In this document: piece after piece, positions 55,889 through 64,000 of the stretch
Numbering within the stretch: position 1 is the first letter of the stretch
Layout of the letters: every line of letters starts with the position of its first letter
NCBI RefSeq assembly: GCF_040954645.1
Contig: NC_092812.1
Span: 3,658,001-3,722,000, forward strand
DNA from: Diabrotica undecimpunctata
Lineage: Eukaryota; Arthropoda; Insecta; Coleoptera; Chrysomelidae
Length of the DNA: 64,000 nt
Direction: 5' to 3'
Made by a program: the position numbers and the translations under genes
The notes under the pieces: generated by a model
Database searches by the model: none
Seen by the model: the letters and a program-made list of their open reading frames with translations, nothing else
What the model was told of the DNA's origin: nothing

Positions 55889-58800
55889 TTATTCAAAATA
55901 AGGTTTCAGTCTGTCAAAATTTACTTTAGAGGTTTGGTTAGTTTTGGGATTAAGGATAATTGCGGAATTTGTAAAAACTTCTTGAATTTCGAAAGGTCCA
56001 TTAAAAAGATTATCCGATTTTGATTTAATTTGGGATTCTTTTACGTAAACTTTGTCACCAATTTTAAAATCAGGTCTTCGTTCTGAAATATTCTCGTCAA
56101 ATCTTACTTTCGCCTTTTCTTTCTGTCTTTCTGTTTTTGCTCTGGCTACTTTATAAAAATATTCCATGCGGTTATTCAGGTCTCGAATATATTTACTCAT
56201 TAGTGTTTTTTGATTGTATAGAGTTTCTGGTGGTCGGCCTGCAGTGTGCCCAAATATAAGTTCATATGGTGTGAAACCGTGGGTCTTATTCTTTGTGTTG
56301 TTATAGCATATTATTGCATAAGGAAGTATAGTGAAGGGATGATCGTTTGGGTTCTCGGCTTGATTTGCTCTAATCATTTCTGAGAGTGTGGCATGAAACC
56401 TTTCTATAGATCCATTAGATTGTGGATGGTTAACGCTAGAAAATGTTAGTTTAATGTCGTATAATTCGCATAGATCTTTGATTATAGCATTCTCGAATTC
56501 TCGACCGCAGTCACAATGAATTCTTAGTGGTGTTCCATAGTGTTGAAAAAAGAGTAGGAGTGTCTTGACTACTGTTACTGCCTTTTTGTCTTCCAAAGGA
56601 TAGGCTTGCGTGAATTTTGTCAATTCGTCACGAATAGTTAAAGCGTAGTTCCTAGTAGGGTATTCGAATATATCCATATTTATTCTTTCGAATGGTGTTT
56701 TTGGAGTTTCTGTTATGACTAGTGGTCCACTTAAGTTTTTCCTGCAGATCTTAACTTTTTGGCAAATTTCACATGCTTTTACAAATTTCTCTACATCTTT
56801 TGTTAAATTCTTCCAATTGTATTTCTGCTTTATTCTTCTAACAGTTTCGTTTATTCCTCGATGTAAGTTGTTTTTACCACAATGGTAATGATCTAAAATT
56901 TGAGGGATTTCGTCTTCGCTGGCTGTTTTAATTATATTTTGACAGATTCTTAATTTTAATTCTTTGTCAGCAAAAATATAAGAAAATATTTCTAGGATAG
57001 GTAGTTCGAGATTATTTTCGACGCAATATATTTTTGATTCATCGAATTGATCTTTATTTGCAAAAAGTACAAGAAACAAGTGTGATATTACTCGTTCGGG
57101 ATCAAACGGTAATGGTATAATAAAATATTTTCGATCTTTTACAGTTTTGCTGTGTACAATATTAATTCTTCGGTTACTATATTCCATGTTTTCTTCGAAT
57201 ATGTCATTCATTATTTTCTCGTGGAGTTCTTCAAGTTTATTTTGCCAAAAAAATGTAACAATATTTTTGTTGGATTTGTCTAATAAGTCCGTATTCGATG
57301 TTTCAATTTTAGAATAATCGATTATTGACTTAGTTCTATACAGTTCGATAAACTTGTCAAGTTCTTCGGACATTTTTTCTATATTTTCTTCATCGTCGTC
57401 TTCGTTTTCTTGAGTTTCCGTGTCATCTTCATTCGATGCATGTAATGAGATTTTTGATTGAAAGTTTGCACAATCCTTGAAATGGTTAATCTTTATCCTT
57501 GAGAGGGCATCTGCATTTCTGTTTATTTTTCCTGCGCGATGTTCTATTTTATAATTGTATTCTTCGAGTTTTAGGCGCCAACGCGCTAATCGGCTTCCGG
57601 GATCTTTTATCGAGAAAAGCCATGTAAGGGGTCGATGATCGGTAATCAGGGTGAATTTTCGGCCAAAAAGATATGGTCTAAAATGTTTGACTGCCCATAC
57701 GATAGCTAATAGTTCTCTCTCTATAGTCGAATATTTTGTTTCGGCACCGCATAATGTTCTGGAGGCATAAGCTATGGGTAAATCTTTTCCAATAGGGCCT
57801 TGTGATAGAACAGCTCCAATCGCGAATGCACTAGCGTCAGTTGTTAGTAAAAATGGTTCCTCAAAATTGGGATATATAAGTATTGGATCTGAAGTTAAAA
57901 TATTTTTGAGTTCGTTAAAGGCTTCTTTGCAATCAGAATTAAAAATAAAAGGTACGTCTTTCTGAAGTAGTTTCGTAAGTGGTTTAGAAATTTTGGCAAA
58001 ATTTGGAATAAATCTTCTATAGTAACCGGCTAAGCCTAAGAATGACTTTATTTCTTTGGTGTTCTTTGGTTCCGGGAAGTTTTTGATACAAGATATTTTA
58101 GCTGGATTTGTTTTTACACCATTTTCTGTTACAAGGTGGCCCAAATATGCTACTTCTTTTCTTAAAAATTCGCACTTGTCTGGCTGTATTTTTAAATTTG
58201 CTTTTCGTAACCTTTTAAAAACTTCTGTTAGTCGTGACATGTGATCATGAATAGTGGGTGAGTAGATAATTATGTCATCCATATACACTAAGCATCTTTC
58301 GTTTTGTATTCCTAAGAGGATGTTGTCCATTACTCTTTGGAAAGTAGATGGAGCATTCATTAGTCCGAATGGCATGCGAACAAATTCGTAATGTCCATTT
58401 TCGACGGAAAAGGCCGTTTTCTGGATGTCTTGTGGCTCGATTTCAATCTGGTGAAATCCAGACGCTAAATCTAGTGTTGTGAAGTATTGGCATCTTCCTA
58501 GTTGGTCCAATAGTTCTGATATTTGTGGTAAAGGATAACGGTCTTGTACTGTGAGTTCGTTGAGTTTTCGATAATCAATAACAACTCGCCATTTTTGTTT
58601 TCCTGACGCATCTAATTTCTTCGGTACGACCCAGACTGGACTCGACCAGGGCGAGACGCTTTTCTGGATTATTCCTTCTTCTAACATTTTATTAATTTGC
58701 GTCTTTACCTCTTCCTTATGTATTTGAGGATATCTATAGGATTTAGTGAAGACAGGTTTAGCGTTGTTTGTTTCGATTTTGTGCTTGATTTCGTTTGTGA

Positions 58801-59767
58801 AGGTCAGTTTGTCGCCTTCGACATAAAATATATCTGCGTATTCAGTACATATATCTAGAATTAGTTCTTGTTCTTTGCAATTTAGATGATCAATTCTTAG
58901 TTGTTCTTTAATTATTCGTGTTCTATCTACTACGGGTTCTTCAAAATCATTTCCGTTGTAGGATAGGATTGTCTCCGAATTTTTAAAAGGTTCGATTGAA
59001 ATGTCTGAAAATTCGATTGTCTTCGGCATAGCATTAGCATTTAGTACGGAAGTTAAGAATTCTCCATTTTCATCTACATGGACTAATGCATGAGGTAATC
59101 TAACTTTTTCTATTTCTTGAGCTGATAATATGGCATCTGTATTTGATAAGTTGCATTTTAGTCTGCATATTTGTTCGGTCCGGCTGTCAATGGTAATTCT
59201 GTTTTTTCCTTTTATTCGTTTTCTCTCCGGTCTTTCAAGATTTTTGTCTTGATCTCGGTTTTTTACGATAGTATATTTTTCATTTATAGGGTTTTGATAT
59301 TTTAAATTTGATTCCTGTTTAGAATCTGATTTAATTTCTATTTTAGGTTCGTTTTGTCTTGTTTCTGTAGGGTGTGTCGGTGTTTTGTCTTTAGGAGGTG
59401 TGTTTGTCTCGTGTCCTACTTTGTGAAGGGTGACAGTTTTAAAATTTGTATGCAACTGTCGGGATTTGAGATCTATTACGCATTCATAATGATCTAGAAA
59501 GTCTAGGCCTATTATGCCATCGAAATCAATGTCTAAATTGAAAATAAAGACTTTGTGAGGATTATTGTCAGTGAAGGGAATCAGGACAGATTCTGTTATT
59601 AACAATTTTTGATCGGTTATACCTTGAATAGTAACGTTTTCAGGAAATCTATTATGATAATTGCGTGCTGTGTTTTCTTTGAAAACAGTGATTCCAGCAC
59701 CTGTGTCGATTAAAAGTTTAAAAGTGTTGGTAGCATCGTTAATGTAATATAAATTTTTGGAACTCAT
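55889..59767 (-). CDS. pol: E3 pol polyprotein: protease, RT, RNase H, integrase
   Basis: A single frame of 1292 codons from the ATG at 59767; the frame stays open upstream into gag, and it lies at -1 relative to gag, so it is probably made by frameshifting. Protease catalytic DTG is at residues 21-23. RT blocks: WRVVIDYRKLNE, FTTLDLASGFHQIE, MPFGLMNAPSTFQ, and YMDD at about residues 495-498. RNase H: TTDASAFAIGAVLSQ and TDHRPLTWLF. Integrase: HHCC zinc finger (HYHC, HRG, CEICQ), core with NMDIFEYP, HCDCGREFEN and SNGSIERFHA, and a C-terminal GPF/Y module (GDKVYVKES, NGPFEIQEV). No stop or missing catalytic residue is seen. Pol stops 14 bases before the env exon. Confidence 0.92.
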   Translation of the reverse strand: MSSKNLYYINDATNTFKLLIDTGAGITVFKENTARNYHNRFPENVTIQGITDQKLLITESVLIPFTDNNPHKVFIFNLDIDFDGIIGLDFLDHYECVIDLKSRQLHTNFKTVTLHKVGHETNTPPKDKTPTHPTETRQNEPKIEIKSDSKQESNLKYQNPINEKYTIVKNRDQDKNLERPERKRIKGKNRITIDSRTEQICRLKCNLSNTDAILSAQEIEKVRLPHALVHVDENGEFLTSVLNANAMPKTIEFSDISIEPFKNSETILSYNGNDFEEPVVDRTRIIKEQLRIDHLNCKEQELILDICTEYADIFYVEGDKLTFTNEIKHKIETNNAKPVFTKSYRYPQIHKEEVKTQINKMLEEGIIQKSVSPWSSPVWVVPKKLDASGKQKWRVVIDYRKLNELTVQDRYPLPQISELLDQLGRCQYFTTLDLASGFHQIEIEPQDIQKTAFSVENGHYEFVRMPFGLMNAPSTFQRVMDNILLGIQNERCLVYMDDIIIYSPTIHDHMSRLTEVFKRLRKANLKIQPDKCEFLRKEVAYLGHLVTENGVKTNPAKISCIKNFPEPKNTKEIKSFLGLAGYYRRFIPNFAKISKPLTKLLQKDVPFIFNSDCKEAFNELKNILTSDPILIYPNFEEPFLLTTDASAFAIGAVLSQGPIGKDLPIAYASRTLCGAETKYSTIERELLAIVWAVKHFRPYLFGRKFTLITDHRPLTWLFSIKDPGSRLARWRLKLEEYNYKIEHRAGKINRNADALSRIKINHFKDCANFQSKISLHASNEDDTETQENEDDDEENIEKMSEELDKFIELYRTKSIIDYSKIETSNTDLLDKSNKNIVTFFWQNKLEELHEKIMNDIFEENMEYSNRRINIVHSKTVKDRKYFIIPLPFDPERVISHLFLVLFANKDQFDESKIYCVENNLELPILEIFSYIFADKELKLRICQNIIKTASEDEIPQILDHYHCGKNNLHRGINETVRRIKQKYNWKNLTKDVEKFVKACEICQKVKICRKNLSGPLVITETPKTPFERINMDIFEYPTRNYALTIRDELTKFTQAYPLEDKKAVTVVKTLLLFFQHYGTPLRIHCDCGREFENAIIKDLCELYDIKLTFSSVNHPQSNGSIERFHATLSEMIRANQAENPNDHPFTILPYAIICYNNTKNKTHGFTPYELIFGHTAGRPPETLYNQKTLMSKYIRDLNNRMEYFYKVARAKTERQKEKAKVRFDENISERRPDFKIGDKVYVKESQIKSKSDNLFNGPFEIQEVFTNSAIILNPKTNQTSKVNFDRLKPYFE

Positions 59768-59781
59768 TGTATGAAATGGGG

Positions 59782-61035
59782 TTACATGAATGTCTGTTCG
59801 GGAAAATTGAGATTCGGGTGAAAGTTGTCCAAGTTGAGTGCTTGGATTTGTTCTTGGATATTCGTAATATCCGTTGAGGGGTTCGTATGATTGGGAGGAT
59901 GATTTTGATTCTGAAGTGAAAGAAAATCCGGATAATTTTGTGTGTTATTGGTTTCGTAAAAGTTATCAGTTTGCGGATTATTTTCTGTATAATAATCCGT
60001 TTCATAGTTTTCATAATTATCGGTATTATAATAATTATCTGTATAGTATTCGTCTGTATAATAGTTAGTCGTCATTTCATCAGGGTATTCGTTTAAAACA
60101 TGTGCTCTTTGGAAGTTTGGGTTTCTTTGAATAACAGATGGACGATTTTGATTTTGATTTTGAGATGAAAAGGAAGGTCTCTGTTGGTTGAAATTTGGAT
60201 TATTGGACGAATATTGATTCCTATTAGGGTTCTGATTGTTTTGATAGTTGTTAGGTCCATTATTATATTGGTTTTGGTAACCGTGTGGCCTAGAAAAAGT
60301 TTGGTTTGGCTGTACGAAACGTGAAGAGCGGCATTCACTATTTAGATGACCAATGCGGCCACAATTTGTACATTTTGTAAACTGAGATGAGGGTCTTCTC
60401 ATTGGTTGAGAGGGTTTAGGAATAGTTGATCTAGAATTAGATTTTTGTTCTTCAAAATATGACAATTGAAGTTCGCGTCTAATACGATTGCTTGCTTCAA
60501 TGAGATCTTTTGGATTACTAGCTCTAATAATTTGTCCTAGACGAGGTTCTAAACCGGTTAAAAGTGTGTTTAGGGCCATGGTATCGATTAAGTCACATTG
60601 GGCAGTTTTTTGATCTGGGGATAAATTTGCTACTTGGATCGAGGCGTGCATTTTTGCATTCAGAACTTGTAAACGGTTAAAAAAAGTTAGGGGAGATTCG
60701 TTAGATAGTTGTCTTAGTCTTTGTAAGTCTTGTATTAAGGAGGTCAGGTCTCTACTGTCTCCGAAATGTAGATTTAGTAATTGTTTTATTTCTGTATAAG
60801 AAATTGGTTTTCTAGAATTAATAAGCTGTGCAGCTTTACCTTTGAGTTTATTTTTTACGTGAATCGTTAATAGAACGCGCTGATCGCCTGTGGCCATCTT
60901 AAAAGCACAGTCGCACGCATCTAAAAATGTAGAAAGAGAAATCGGATCGCCTTCAAATTCTGGGATAATAGAAAATATTTCCGAAAGCTTGTATGGTTCA
61001 ATTTCTTGTTGAGTCTGGGAACGTGTCTCAGGCAT
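59782..61035 (-). CDS. gag: E3 gag, capsid and nucleocapsid
   Basis: I choose the ATG at 61035 (MPETRSQTQQEIE): the frame extends further upstream but only from a TTG at 61152. The N-terminal 230 residues form the helical capsid region (FLDACDCAFKMATG, LLNLHFGDSRDLTSLIQDLQ). A CX2CX4HX4C knuckle, CTNCGRIGHLNSEC, lies near residues 268-281, unlike E1 and E2. The C-terminal part is Asn/Gln/Tyr-rich, with repeated YYTDNYYNTD-like units. It ends at 59782 and overlaps the pol frame. Confidence 0.88.
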   Translation of the reverse strand: MPETRSQTQQEIEPYKLSEIFSIIPEFEGDPISLSTFLDACDCAFKMATGDQRVLLTIHVKNKLKGKAAQLINSRKPISYTEIKQLLNLHFGDSRDLTSLIQDLQRLRQLSNESPLTFFNRLQVLNAKMHASIQVANLSPDQKTAQCDLIDTMALNTLLTGLEPRLGQIIRASNPKDLIEASNRIRRELQLSYFEEQKSNSRSTIPKPSQPMRRPSSQFTKCTNCGRIGHLNSECRSSRFVQPNQTFSRPHGYQNQYNNGPNNYQNNQNPNRNQYSSNNPNFNQQRPSFSSQNQNQNRPSVIQRNPNFQRAHVLNEYPDEMTTNYYTDEYYTDNYYNTDNYENYETDYYTENNPQTDNFYETNNTQNYPDFLSLQNQNHPPNHTNPSTDITNIQEQIQALNLDNFHPNLNFPEQTFM

Positions 61036-61700
61036 TTTTCGAGATATTTTTAAACGAAAATGAAAAATAGAAGTATGGAGAAATATAAAATGTATCAGTA
61101 TATAAGGGAGAAAAAAAAATGTGGTGGTATATAAAGGGCAAAAATGTATCAATATAAAAATATCAAATAATATATCAACAAAAATGTATCAAATATACCA
61201 AATAAAAATATATCGAGAGAAAATATACCAAAATATAGCAAGTAAAAAAAAATATGTCAATAAAAAATCAGTATAAAATAGTATGTAATGAAATATCAAT
61301 AATTTCAAATATTAGATAATCAACTTGTATTTTTTTTTATGTATCTTGATTAATTGACTTGCAGTATAGTCAATTTCGTAAATTATTATAACAAAATTAT
61401 TAACGAGATGATTCAAAATCCACTTACATAAAGAAAAACATCGGGACGCCTTGTTCTCTCTGCTCAGCTACCAGGGGCTTCACTAGGTGTTCCTTCCGTA
61501 GATTACAGGAGTGAGGTTGTTCGGAGATGCTTTCTTCTTTAAGGGTTGTCTTGTTCTCTCTGCTCAGCTACCAGGGGCTTCACTAGGTGTTCCTTCCGTA
61601 GGTCACAGGAGTGAGGACTTCCGTAGATTCTTTGTTCCGTTAAGGGATGAGAATCCGCCGCTGCCAGTGAGTATACACGTGTTCTAGCAACGTTAACCGG
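61036..61700 (-). promoter_or_regulatory. E3 leader with 100-bp tandem duplication
   Basis: The region between the primer site and gag is non-coding. Two copies of a roughly 100-bp unit lie at 61450-61549 and 61550-61647; the first 67 bases of each are almost identical (from CTTGTTCTCTCTGCTCAG to ACAGGAGTGAGG). Closer to gag the leader is AT-rich with ATATCA/TATCAAA runs. Confidence 0.8.
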
Positions 61701-61701
61701 A

Positions 61702-61720
61702 TCCTACTGACTTTGCGCCA
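61702..61720 (-). other. E3 primer-binding site
   Basis: The minus strand reads TGGCGCAAAGTCAGTAGGA, two bases after the 5' LTR end. The TGGCGCA...GTAGGA pattern fits the serine-tRNA primer of 17.6/297-type errantiviruses. Confidence 0.8.
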
Positions 61721-61722
61721 AT

Positions 61723-62046
61723 TGTTAGATCACTAATCACGTATTTGACTTTTTAAAAAAGAACTTTATTTGTTACAAATTAAATATTAAATAATAGTAC
61801 AAAATTAAATTAATTTAAAATGACTACAATAACTGGACTGGTCGAAGTTGCAGCTAAGAGTGGTTCCGGCATCTGAGAATGGTAATTTATAGGTTTGGTA
61901 TGAAGTGCTGAATTGCTGTTCCCATGAATATTGGCCAACGGTTCGTACAAAGTTCTAATGCGTGCTCAGCGGTTTCTATGGGAATGGGATGATGAAATCT
62001 GAAGTCGGCGAACTTAAGCTAGTTCAAGGTTAATATTTTCTCATAT

Positions 62047-62050
<4 letters not shown>
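61723..62050 (-). repeat. E3 5' LTR
   Basis: 328 bases, identical by eye to the 3' LTR. It would hold the promoter for E3. Confidence 0.95.

Positions 62051-62124
<74 letters not shown>
62051..62124. repeat. TA microsatellite between E3 and E4
   Basis: 37 TA units flanked by the E3 LTR on one side and the E4 LTR on the other. Both elements integrated at its edges. Confidence 0.95.
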
Positions 62125-62128
<4 letters not shown>

Positions 62129-62763
62129 ACGTCCTCTCGTGGGAGTCACTACTATCCGGGTAGCTTTTAGACAGTCAGAGACAGAGTTCAAAATAAAAAT
62201 AAAACTTTATTGTCTTCCTTAAATTAAATTGACAAAAATCTTACGTACATATTTACAATTTGGTTTAATCTTCTCAGTACCTGGCCTATTTATTCAAATT
62301 AAGTTTGACCTTGTCATATGGAACTAGTCTTATCGGCAAGTGAGTGTGTATTTGAAATTTTACGGTAACGTTGTATCGATTTAATAACAGCGGACGATAG
62401 GTACAAAGAAAGGAAAGGAACTCAACACGTCCCTTAAGTGATTCGGGTTAATAGGACACTCCTCGACAGTCTCAACAAGACTGCTTCAGAGTACGGGTAG
62501 TGAAAAGCTCAACACGCTTTTCGGATAGCGGCGGTATGGGAGACGGAACAACTTGTGAACTCAACACGTCCACAAGCCGGGGTAGGGAAGAAGAGAACCT
62601 TCAGTCAACACCTGTCGATTCCGTCTCTATGAGGAAATGTTGCGGTTTATATAGCGGAGCTGTGTAATTAGTTTTGCCCTTTGTACTGTCGATACACTCC
62701 TACTTCATGGGTTGGTTCGCGCGCACGCTGGTTTAACGGTGATGGCTTTGACTCATCGTTACA
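62125..62763 (-). repeat. E4 3' LTR
   Basis: About 639 bases with TGTAACG...CGTCACA ends (minus-strand sense), preceded by a polypurine tract. It has a low-AT central part with repeats of AACACG/CAACACG near 62400-62600. Its partner LTR is outside the window, so its extent rests on the ends alone. Confidence 0.7.
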
Positions 62764-62775
62764 CCCCCTCTTCCT
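62764..62775 (-). other. E4 polypurine tract
   Basis: AGGAAGAGGGGG on the minus strand, directly before the LTR start TGTAACG. Confidence 0.75.
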
Positions 62776-62967
62776 GGGAAAAAAAAAATTTTGGAACAAA
62801 ATTTTTTTATTTTTATTCCTTGCCAGGTACTTGGTTACCCTAAAAAAAAAAAATTTACAATACATCGAAATAAAAAATGTCCGCCCTAAAAAAAATATAA
62901 ATATCGTCTTCTTAAACAAAAAATCGTCTTCCTCTCTCTTAAAAAAAACGTCTTCCTTCGTGGGGCT

Positions 62968-63297
62968 TCAATTATTGGTTTTTATCCTCAGCACCTGGTT
63001 CGGGAGTCTCATTCTGTATTTTTTTCCTTTATGCTGTGGCGGAATTAGTGAGAGTAGCGGGATTGATACTGGAATTGACTGGACTTTCTGAATTTTTGTG
63101 ATGCCCATGGTTGGTTCATCGAAAAGGTTTTTAAATTTGGAAATAGCCTTTATCAGGGGCTCGCAGCCTTTGCCCGGGGTGTTAGGTTTTGGTGTGTTCC
63201 CCAATGGTGATATTAATTCTGGAACGGTGTATGGTGGCGGCGTAACTGTGCCGTCCATTTCTATGTCACTGTAATATATTTCTAACGTGTCTGACAT
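62968..63297 (-). CDS. E4 small ORF between integrase and LTR, function unknown
   Basis: A 109-codon frame opens with an ATG at 63297 (MSDTLEIYYSDIEMDG). It contains a Pro/Thr-rich segment (TPPPYTVPELISP) and a basic C-terminus. No signal peptide, transmembrane segment or Env motif is visible. It lies 79 bases downstream of the integrase stop and is separated from the LTR by a poly(A/T)-rich stretch. It could be an accessory ORF of E4 or a spurious frame; I do not recognise it. Confidence 0.4.
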   Translation of the reverse strand: MSDTLEIYYSDIEMDGTVTPPPYTVPELISPLGNTPKPNTPGKGCEPLIKAISKFKNLFDEPTMGITKIQKVQSIPVSIPLLSLIPPQHKGKKYRMRLPNQVLRIKTNN

Positions 63298-63375
63298 TTT
63301 GGTTTAAAGGTTACTGGTAAACTGTATTAAAATATACTGTCACTACTTGGTGTTGACTGTAAGTGCTTGGACTGA

Positions 63376-64000
63376 TTAAGGAGTAGGGAAATCGGTAAAT
63401 GCGGGTTTTAGGTCTTTGATATGAGCTGTTATTGTACGGTTTTTATCGTCGTGTTTTAATTTGAATATTACATTAGAACACCCTTTTGTTATAGTATATG
63501 GGCCTGAAAATTTCGGTGCTAATTTGGCGTTAAAATTTTTGGCGGCATTTGAGAGTTGGTATTCCCTTTTCATGACTTTGTCGTTTATTGTGGGTTTCCA
63601 CTCTCTTCGTCGTAAGTTGTAGTAATGGCTTTGAGTTGTAAAAGCTTTTGCCAGGTTTGTACGTACGAGTTCGAATGTTTCTCGTAGTTTATGCCATTTT
63701 ATGTTTTGATCGGTATGTTGTGTGTCGTTTGGGGTTTTTACGACTTTACTTGGAATTTCTAGTTCGTGTCCAAAGTTCAGGAAAGCCGGGGAGAAACCCG
63801 TTGAATCGTGTTTAGCTGTATTATATGCCAATAGTAGTTCTGGAAGGCTCGTGTCCCATTTCTTATGGTTATTATCGCAGAACTGAGCTATCATTGTTTT
63901 GATTACTCTGTTTGTTCTTTCTACTGGATTATTCTGGGGTGAATATGGCGGAATGTTTCTTTTAGAAATCTGGAATTCGTCTAGCAACTTTCGTACTTCC
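63376..64000 (-). CDS. pol: E4 integrase C-terminal part, continues beyond window
   Basis: The frame is open to the window edge. It shows the last catalytic segment YSPQNNPVERTNRVIKTMIA with its conserved Glu, then ELLLAYNTAKHDSTGFSPAF and a C-terminal module with FSGPYTITKG. It is a Ty3/Gypsy integrase distinct from E1-E3: the motif reads NNPVERTNR instead of NGxIERFH. The stop is at 63376-63378. No break is seen in the visible part. Confidence 0.82.
   Translation of the reverse strand, partial: EVRKLLDEFQISKRNIPPYSPQNNPVERTNRVIKTMIAQFCDNNHKKWDTSLPELLLAYNTAKHDSTGFSPAFLNFGHELEIPSKVVKTPNDTQHTDQNIKWHKLRETFELVRTNLAKAFTTQSHYYNLRRREWKPTINDKVMKREYQLSNAAKNFNAKLAPKFSGPYTITKGCSNVIFKLKHDDKNRTITAHIKDLKPAFTDFPTP

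Larger units (their letters stand above)
53642..62050 (-). mobile_element. Errantivirus-like provirus E3, apparently intact
   Basis: 8409 bases between the outer edges of two identical 328-bp LTRs, with a 4-bp TATA repeat at both ends (53638-53641, 62051-62054). The element reads on the minus strand: 5' LTR (62050-61723), primer site, leader, gag, pol, env, polypurine tract, 3' LTR (53969-53642). All three genes are open. It is the best candidate for a functional element in the window. Confidence 0.92.

Noticed and set aside
59750..59800. A canonical slippery heptamer for gag-pol frameshifting in E3
   Set aside because: The frames are offset by -1 and overlap, but I could not find a standard X XXY YYZ heptamer in the gag frame there.
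61036..61152. Longer E3 gag with 39 extra hydrophobic residues
   Set aside because: The extended frame starts at TTG, not ATG. The ATG at 61035 follows the leader and begins the conserved Gag region.

Overview
The window looks like repeat-rich intergenic DNA from an insect. It is AT-rich, has several long TA microsatellites, and almost everything recognisable is a transposable element. The mix is Jockey-, I- and RTE-type LINEs, three errantivirus-like Ty3/Gypsy proviruses, another Gypsy element, a Penelope-like element, and pogo, piggyBac and mariner-type DNA transposon remnants. A large beetle genome would fit, but the sequence alone does not fix the order. I recognise no ordinary host gene, tRNA, rRNA or CRISPR array.

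Layout. 1-3101 (-): LINE A (endonuclease, RT, zinc-knuckle ORF1) with few nonsense codons, running off the left edge. 3290-4035 (-): RTE ORF1 remnant. 4600-6090: a hammerhead-ribozyme-like sequence, a 75-bp palindrome and three copies of an unclassified repeat. About 8000-16165 (-): a near full-length Jockey-type LINE split by a 2.9-kb RTE element (8748-11634, +) with an 8-bp target duplication. 16264-23376 (+): decayed errantivirus-like provirus E1. 23902-24640: LTR and leader of a relative of E2. 24700-30414 (+): LINE B, same family as A. 30415-34014: internally deleted LINEs C and D. 34050-36792: pogo-type transposase remnant, then a Penelope-like element. 37010-39235: a decayed multi-copy insect gene, probably a transposase. 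39540-39658: a small MITE. 39785-47594 (+): provirus E2 with identical LTRs but broken pol and env. 49060-53213: small fragments (RTE, piggyBac, Gypsy RT, Jockey with a nested RTE) and a second hammerhead-like sequence. 53642-62050 (-): provirus E3. 62125-64000 (-): LTR and pol end of a different Gypsy element, E4.

The standout unit is E3: identical 328-bp LTRs, TATA target duplications, a tRNA-type primer site, a polypurine tract, and gag, pol and env all open. Its env has no start codon and begins at a splice acceptor just after pol; E1 and E2 show the same arrangement. All the LTR elements touch TA repeats on at least one side. The two hammerhead-like sequences share an unusual architecture and have different but compensating stem sequences, which supports real RNA structure.
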